A DNA stretch of 64,000 nucleotides, from assembly GCA_031291325.1 (NCBI GenBank), contig JARLJG010000010.1, positions 1 to 64,000 on the forward strand, written 5' to 3'. The notes below the pieces were generated by a model, which saw nothing but the letters and a program-made list of their open reading frames with translations, ran no database searches and had not been told where the DNA came from. This document shows positions 60,097 through 64,000 of the stretch, piece after piece. A program made the position numbers and the translations under genes. The stretch's first letter is position 1. Each line of letters opens with the position of its first letter. Origin of the DNA: Burkholderiaceae bacterium (GTDB lineage: Bacteria; Pseudomonadota; Gammaproteobacteria; Burkholderiales; Burkholderiaceae_D).

Positions 60097-61334
60097 GTTT
60101 GCAGCCAATGCAGAGCGCCCAGGCCGGCAGCGCGACCGCTGGCAAAGCACGCGGTCAGCAAGTAACCGCCGGTCGGCGCTTCCCAATCGAGCATTTCGCC
60201 GGCGCAGAAAACGCCGGGCAGCGCGCGGATCATCAGTCCCTGGTCGAGCGCCTCGAACGCCACGCCGCCGGCGCTGCTGATCGCTTCTTCCAATGGCCGC
60301 GTGGCAGTCAGGCAGAGCGGCAGCGCCTTGATCGTGTGCGCGACGCGCAGCGGATCGGTAAATTCCTCGCGGCTCAACACTTCGTGCAGCAAGCCCGCCT
60401 TGACGCCGGCGATGTTGACCCGGCTTTGTAAATGGCTGGCCATCGAGCGCGAGCCGCGCGGGCGCGTCACTTCGTCGATCACGCGCTGCAGCGGCCAGCC
60501 GGGGGCCAGGTCGAGCAGGATTTGCACGCTGCCGTCGGCAGCCAGCTTGTCGCGCAAGCCGCCGGAGAGCGCATAGACCAGGCTGCCTTCGATGCCGGTC
60601 GCCGTGACGATAAATTCGCCCTGCCGCCGATGCGCGACGCCGGCAGCGTCGGTAAAGCCGAGCGCCACCGATTTCAGCGGCTGGCCGGCGTAACGCAGAC
60701 GGAAGTGTTCGCTCCAAGCGAGGTCGAAGCCGCAATTGGCCGGACGCAGCGGCACGACCGGCACTTGCAAGCCGGCCAACAGCGGCGCCCAGGCGCCGTC
60801 CGAGCCGAGCCGCGGCCAACTGCCGCCGCCCTGCGCCAGGATGGTCGCATCTGCCGCCAGCGCGTGCTCGCCTTGCGGCGTGGCAAAGCGCAGCCGGCCT
60901 TGTTGATCCCAGCCGAGCCAGCGATGCCGCATGTGCAAGCGCACGCCGGACGCGCGCAAACGGTGCAGCCAGGCGCGCAATAGCGGCGCTGCTTTCATAT
61001 CGGTCGGGAACACCCGGCCCGAGCTGCCGACGAAGGTGGCAATGCCGAGTCCTTCGGCCCAGGCGCGCAATGCATCGGCGCCGAATCGATCCAGCAGCGG
61101 TTGCAGTTGGGCGCGGCGCGCGCCGTAGCGGGCATAAAATTGCTCGCTTGGTTCCGAGTGGGTCAGGTTCAGCCCGCCCTTGCCGGCCAGCAGGAATTTG
61201 CGCCCGACCGACGGCATCGCATCGTACAAGTCGACCGCGATGCCGTGCGCGGCCAGCGTTTCCGCCGCCATCAAGCCGGCCGGGCCGCCGCCGATGATCG
61301 TTGCGGAACGCGGTGTTGTCATATCTTTAGTCAT
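60093..61334 (-). CDS. BaiN/HI0933-type NAD(P)/FAD-dependent flavoprotein
   Basis: 413 residues. FAD site [20 protein letters not shown] at the start, the family motif [19 protein letters not shown] (conserved GGGRCN-like region), and the C-terminal [20 protein letters not shown]. Relatives with the same layout form the TIGR03862 group of flavoproteins, whose substrate is not settled. Gene overlaps the VF530 gene by ATGA. No ribosome site stands out before the ATG; a second ATG at 61322 is possible. Confidence 0.9.
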   Translation of the reverse strand: MTKDMTTPRSATIIGGGPAGLMAAETLAAHGIAVDLYDAMPSVGRKFLLAGKGGLNLTHSEPSEQFYARYGARRAQLQPLLDRFGADALRAWAEGLGIATFVGSSGRVFPTDMKAAPLLRAWLHRLRASGVRLHMRHRWLGWDQQGRLRFATPQGEHALAADATILAQGGGSWPRLGSDGAWAPLLAGLQVPVVPLRPANCGFDLAWSEHFRLRYAGQPLKSVALGFTDAAGVAHRRQGEFIVTATGIEGSLVYALSGGLRDKLAADGSVQILLDLAPGWPLQRVIDEVTRPRGSRSMASHLQSRVNIAGVKAGLLHEVLSREEFTDPLRVAHTIKALPLCLTATRPLEEAISSAGGVAFEALDQGLMIRALPGVFCAGEMLDWEAPTGGYLLTACFASGRAAGLGALHWLQT

Positions 61335-61386
61335 AAGGGAAAAGCCGGCGCATTACTGCGCCGTCGGCATGAAGCGATACAGGAAA

Positions 61387-61896
61387 TTATTGGGCGCTGG
61401 CAAGCAATCGTGCGCTCGTTCTATCGAGGGGGACTTTCAGGGCTTTCGCCATGCGGTAATTTTTCAATACTTCTCTATCCATCTGCATATATTGTTCTTT
61501 TTCGACCTTGAACCCCCAGGATTCGAAAAACGGTTTGGCGCTGATGCTGACATCGGCAAACAAACTCTCGATGGCATCCTGTTTGGCGACTTCAAGAAGA
61601 ATTTGCATCAACAAGGTGCCGACCCGCCGTCTCTGCCATAGATGATGCACATAAAAATGGTCGACATAACCGGATGCCAGGAAATCGGCATAGCCGATCA
61701 ATTGCTTTTCATGCTCCACCACAAAGGGTGAAATATTCCTGAATTGCGCGCGCCATTTCCCGAGATCGATTTGATCTGGCGACCACGCGCTGAGTTGCGC
61801 GATCGTATAGTGCGAGCTGTCGATGTGTCGAACCGAGTCGTGGAACAGATGCCACAACTGCACTTCCTCGCCCGGTTTGAATCTTCTTATTTGCAT
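61387..61896 (-). CDS. GNAT-family N-acetyltransferase
   Basis: 169 residues from ATG 61896 (MQIRRFKPGEEVQLWHLF). GNAT core: LIGYADFLASGYVDHFYVHH then WQRRRVGTLLMQILLEVAKQ, the acetyl-CoA pyrophosphate-binding motif A, here RRRVGT. The end FFESWGFKVEKEQYM matches motif B. The longer open frame to 62337 would overlap a MITE-like element and is rejected. Target unknown; similar enzymes acetylate antibiotics or ribosomal proteins. Confidence 0.85.
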   Translation of the reverse strand: MQIRRFKPGEEVQLWHLFHDSVRHIDSSHYTIAQLSAWSPDQIDLGKWRAQFRNISPFVVEHEKQLIGYADFLASGYVDHFYVHHLWQRRRVGTLLMQILLEVAKQDAIESLFADVSISAKPFFESWGFKVEKEQYMQMDREVLKNYRMAKALKVPLDRTSARLLASAQ

Positions 61897-62135
61897 GACG
61901 GCGACCCAAGGGATCAGCAAGCTGTCTGCTGATTTACGCATATCGGCATGAAGCGTCACGCGACCCCGGCAACACCTGCATCGCCCCCTGTGTATTATTT
62001 TGGTCTGAACGCGTCGTGTCAGGGGATTATAGTCGCCCGCGCGCCGATAGCAAAGGGCTACGCGGCAAAATGCGAGGAGGAATTTCGACGCCCCTAAGTT
62101 TTGCGCCATAATGCTTGTAAACATGATCGTTTCGA

Positions 62136-62306
62136 CTTGTGTGGTTAAAGAAACGCGTTCGCATAAGTTCGGCAAAAATTTCGTCGTTCCCGCGAAGGCG
62201 GGAATCCATAGTGAGGCGGTTCGAGCGAATTCCCTATGGGTTCCCGCCTTCGCGGGAACGACGGAGGGTTGTGCAAGCGCCTGGTTGAGGTATTTATCCA
62301 CAAAAA
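62136..62306. mobile_element. MITE-like element, copy 3
   Basis: 171 bp from CTTGTGTGGTTAAAG to TTTATCCACAAAAAT, degraded versions of the TTTTGTGGGTAAG ends. Interior palindromic units TTCCCGCGAAGGCGGGAA (near 62185) and TTCCCGCCTTCGCGGGAA (near 62244). In inverted orientation it matches copy 1 (21536-21693) through the whole interior, including ATCCATAGTGAGGC. Confidence 0.75.
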
Positions 62307-62355
62307 TTCTCCAAATTTTGCTTATACCTGAATTCACTCCTTGTCAGTATGTCCT

Positions 62356-63582
62356 ATGCCCGATTCGATACTTAGCCGACCCGCAGCGCGCGCGCTGCAT
62401 CTGGCGGCGCAAGGTTTGTTGACGCCGCGCCGCGCCAAGGCGACCAAGCTCGACGTGTTGAACGGCATTCGCGCAATGGGCGCGTTGCAGATCGACACCA
62501 TCCATGTGGTGGCGCGCAGCCCCTACCTGGTGTTGTGGAGCCGGCTCGGCGATTACCCCACGGCGTGGCTGGAAGAGTTATTGGCGGAAGGGGCGATATT
62601 CGAATATTGGGCGCACGAAGCCTGCTTTTTGCCGACAGAAGACTACCGTTTGTATCGACATCGGATGTTGGACCCGGCATCGATGGGATGGAAATATTCG
62701 GAAAAATGGATGGCCGAACATGGCGCTGCCGTCGAGCAGCTGCTCGATCATATCCGTCGCCACGGCCCGGTGCGATCGGCCGATTTTGCGCGCAAGGATG
62801 GTGCGGGCGGCGGCTGGTGGGGCTGGAAGCCGGAAAAGCGCTCGCTCGAAGTGCTGTTTACAGCCGGACGGTTGATGATCGCACGCCGCCAGAATTTTCA
62901 GCGTATCTACGACCTGGCCGAGCGCGTGTTGCCCGATTGGGACGATAACCGCATGCCCAGCCTTGCGCAGACGCAACGCACACTGATGTTGAAGGCGGTG
63001 TATGCATTGGGCGTCGCCAAGGCAAGCTGGATCGGCGATTATTTTCGCAATGGCAAGAGCCGCCCCAAGCCGGACCCGGAGTCGCTGGTCGACGATGGCG
63101 CGTTGTTGCGCGCGCGGGTCGATGGCTGGCGCGAGCCGGTGTATATCCATCCGGCACATTCCGCGCTGGCAACGGCGGCGGAGCAAGGCAGCTTGAAGCC
63201 GAGCGCGACGGCCTTGTTGTCACCGTTCGATCCGGTCGTGTGGGACCGCAAGCGCGCGCTGGAGTTGTTCGATTTCGATTATCGGCTCGAATGTTACACG
63301 CCCGCGCCGAAACGCCGCTACGGTTACTTCACCTTGCCGATCTTGCGGCGCGGCGCCCTGGTCGGCAGGCTGGACGCCAAGGCGCATCGGCAGGCGGGAA
63401 TTTTCGAGGTGAAGAGTTTGCATCTGGAACCCGGCGTGCGGACCACGCCGGCGTTGGCGGCGGACCTGGCCGCAAGCCTGCGCCGCATCGCAGCCTGGCA
63501 TGCGACCCCGCAAGTGGCCGTGGTCGATTGCGATCCGGTTTCTTTTCAACCCACGTTGAATGCCGCGCTCGATGCCAGGTAG
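62356..63582 (+). CDS. YcaQ-family DNA glycosylase (interstrand-crosslink repair)
   Basis: 408 residues from ATG 62356 (MPDSILSRPAARALHLAAQG). The HTH_42/YcaQ layout is visible: ALQIDTIHVVARSPYLVLWSRLG with the QxD motif, EYWAHEACFLP, HPAHSALA and SPFDPVVWDRKRALELFDFD near the C-terminus. Escherichia coli YcaQ unhooks DNA interstrand crosslinks. The stop overlaps the start of the MnmC-like gene by 11 bases. TTG 62341 is an alternative start but has no better ribosome site. Confidence 0.9.
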   Translation: MPDSILSRPAARALHLAAQGLLTPRRAKATKLDVLNGIRAMGALQIDTIHVVARSPYLVLWSRLGDYPTAWLEELLAEGAIFEYWAHEACFLPTEDYRLYRHRMLDPASMGWKYSEKWMAEHGAAVEQLLDHIRRHGPVRSADFARKDGAGGGWWGWKPEKRSLEVLFTAGRLMIARRQNFQRIYDLAERVLPDWDDNRMPSLAQTQRTLMLKAVYALGVAKASWIGDYFRNGKSRPKPDPESLVDDGALLRARVDGWREPVYIHPAHSALATAAEQGSLKPSATALLSPFDPVVWDRKRALELFDFDYRLECYTPAPKRRYGYFTLPILRRGALVGRLDAKAHRQAGIFEVKSLHLEPGVRTTPALAADLAASLRRIAAWHATPQVAVVDCDPVSFQPTLNAALDAR

Positions 63583-64000
63583 ACTGATTCCACGCACCGA
63601 CGCGCAGCCGGAACAGCGCCGGCAAACGTTCGATACGACGCACCTTGCCCAGCATTGGCGCGGACGCGAGCGTTACGTCGTGCTGGATACGCATTTTGCG
63701 GCGGCTGAAAATTTTCTCGCGATATGGCGCGCATGGCGGGCCGATCCACAGCGCCCGCAGCAATTGCATTACCTCGCCATCGAAAGCCGTCCGTATACGG
63801 CGTCGGCAATGGCGGCCCTGCATGCAGCCGGGCCGGAGCAGGCCGCGCTTGCGCAAGAATTGGCGCGCGCGTGGCCGACGCTGATACCAGGTTTCCATCG
63901 CGTCTTTCTGGGTGACGACGCGCTGTCTTTGACCTTGATTTTCGGCGATGTCGAAGCAAGCGTTGCGCAGATCGATGCGCAAGTCGATGCGTTTTATCTG
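63572..64000 (+). CDS. MnmC-like tRNA U34 methyltransferase domain, N-terminal part
   Basis: 143 codons are seen before the window ends. The start overlaps the YcaQ gene. Sequence follows the MnmC N-domain: THLAQHWRGRERYVVLDTHF, NFLAIWRAWRADPQRPQQLH, YLAIESRPY, PTLIPGFHRVFLG and LTLIFGDVEA then DAQVDAFYL. MnmC completes mnm5s2U in the wobble position of tRNAs for Lys, Glu and Gln. The usual GFGTGLNFL SAM-binding loop reads HFAAAENFL here, so the glycines that hold SAM are lost; the activity of this domain is doubtful. Confidence 0.75.
   Translation, partial: MPGRLIPRTDAQPEQRRQTFDTTHLAQHWRGRERYVVLDTHFAAAENFLAIWRAWRADPQRPQQLHYLAIESRPYTASAMAALHAAGPEQAALAQELARAWPTLIPGFHRVFLGDDALSLTLIFGDVEASVAQIDAQVDAFYL

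Overview
The window looks like chromosomal DNA of a betaproteobacterium of the order Burkholderiales, probably Oxalobacteraceae-like. The protein families (PilU, YcaQ, MnmC, FAH/VOC/IclR catabolic clusters, fused DctQM TRAP transporter), the high-GC codon use and the many tightly overlapping ATGA operons point that way. This is inference; no rRNA is present. No integrase, transposase, prophage or CRISPR array is visible.

Layout. 1-5.9 kb: the 3' end of a ketopantoate reductase gene, then a six-gene forward operon (DUF2141 protein, MacB/LolD-type ABC ATPase and permease, LolA-like protein, beta-barrel protein, Sfp-type phosphopantetheinyl transferase). 5.9-7.9 kb: a quorum-sensing locus with luxR forward and luxI plus an RsaL-like repressor gene in reverse, with a recognisable luxI promoter. 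8.1-14.6 kb: an accessory region with a retron-type reverse transcriptase and a candidate msr-msd RNA, remnants of an rtcBA/rtcR RNA-repair locus joined head to head by deletion, a frameshifted SEC-C protein, an HNH endonuclease, a ten-gene tRNA array with an rrn-like boxA leader, and an XRE regulator with palindromic operators.

14.6-19.2 kb: a lone class II aldolase and a porin / phosphate-binding-like protein / chemoreceptor operon. 19.9-28.0 kb: an aromatic-type catabolic operon (metallo-beta-lactamase-fold hydrolase, MFS permease, FAD monooxygenase, DUF2783, VOC protein, FAH hydrolase) divergent from tandem IclR regulators. 28.1-42.2 kb: a reductase and a nine-gene reverse cluster (FGGY kinase, two class II aldolase-fold proteins, class III aminotransferase, MFS-SDR fusion, lipoprotein cytochrome c, Tat-exported FAD lactone oxidase, Tat-exported PLP enzyme, TonB receptor), divergent from a TetR gene with paired palindromic operators. 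I do not recognise this pathway. It resembles outer-membrane uptake, periplasmic oxidation feeding a cytochrome, then phosphorylation and aldol cleavage in the cytoplasm.

42.5-64 kb: a multicopper oxidase; a secreted phosphoesterase behind a four-repeat PHO box; prolyl oligopeptidase; TRAP transporter; MgtC-like protein; zinc-ribbon PP2C phosphatase; lipoproteins; PilU; FolE; a YegD-like Hsp70; a BaiN/HI0933-type flavoprotein; a GNAT acetyltransferase; YcaQ; and the start of an MnmC-like gene. Three copies of a short element with TTTTGTGGGTAAG-type ends are spread through the window.
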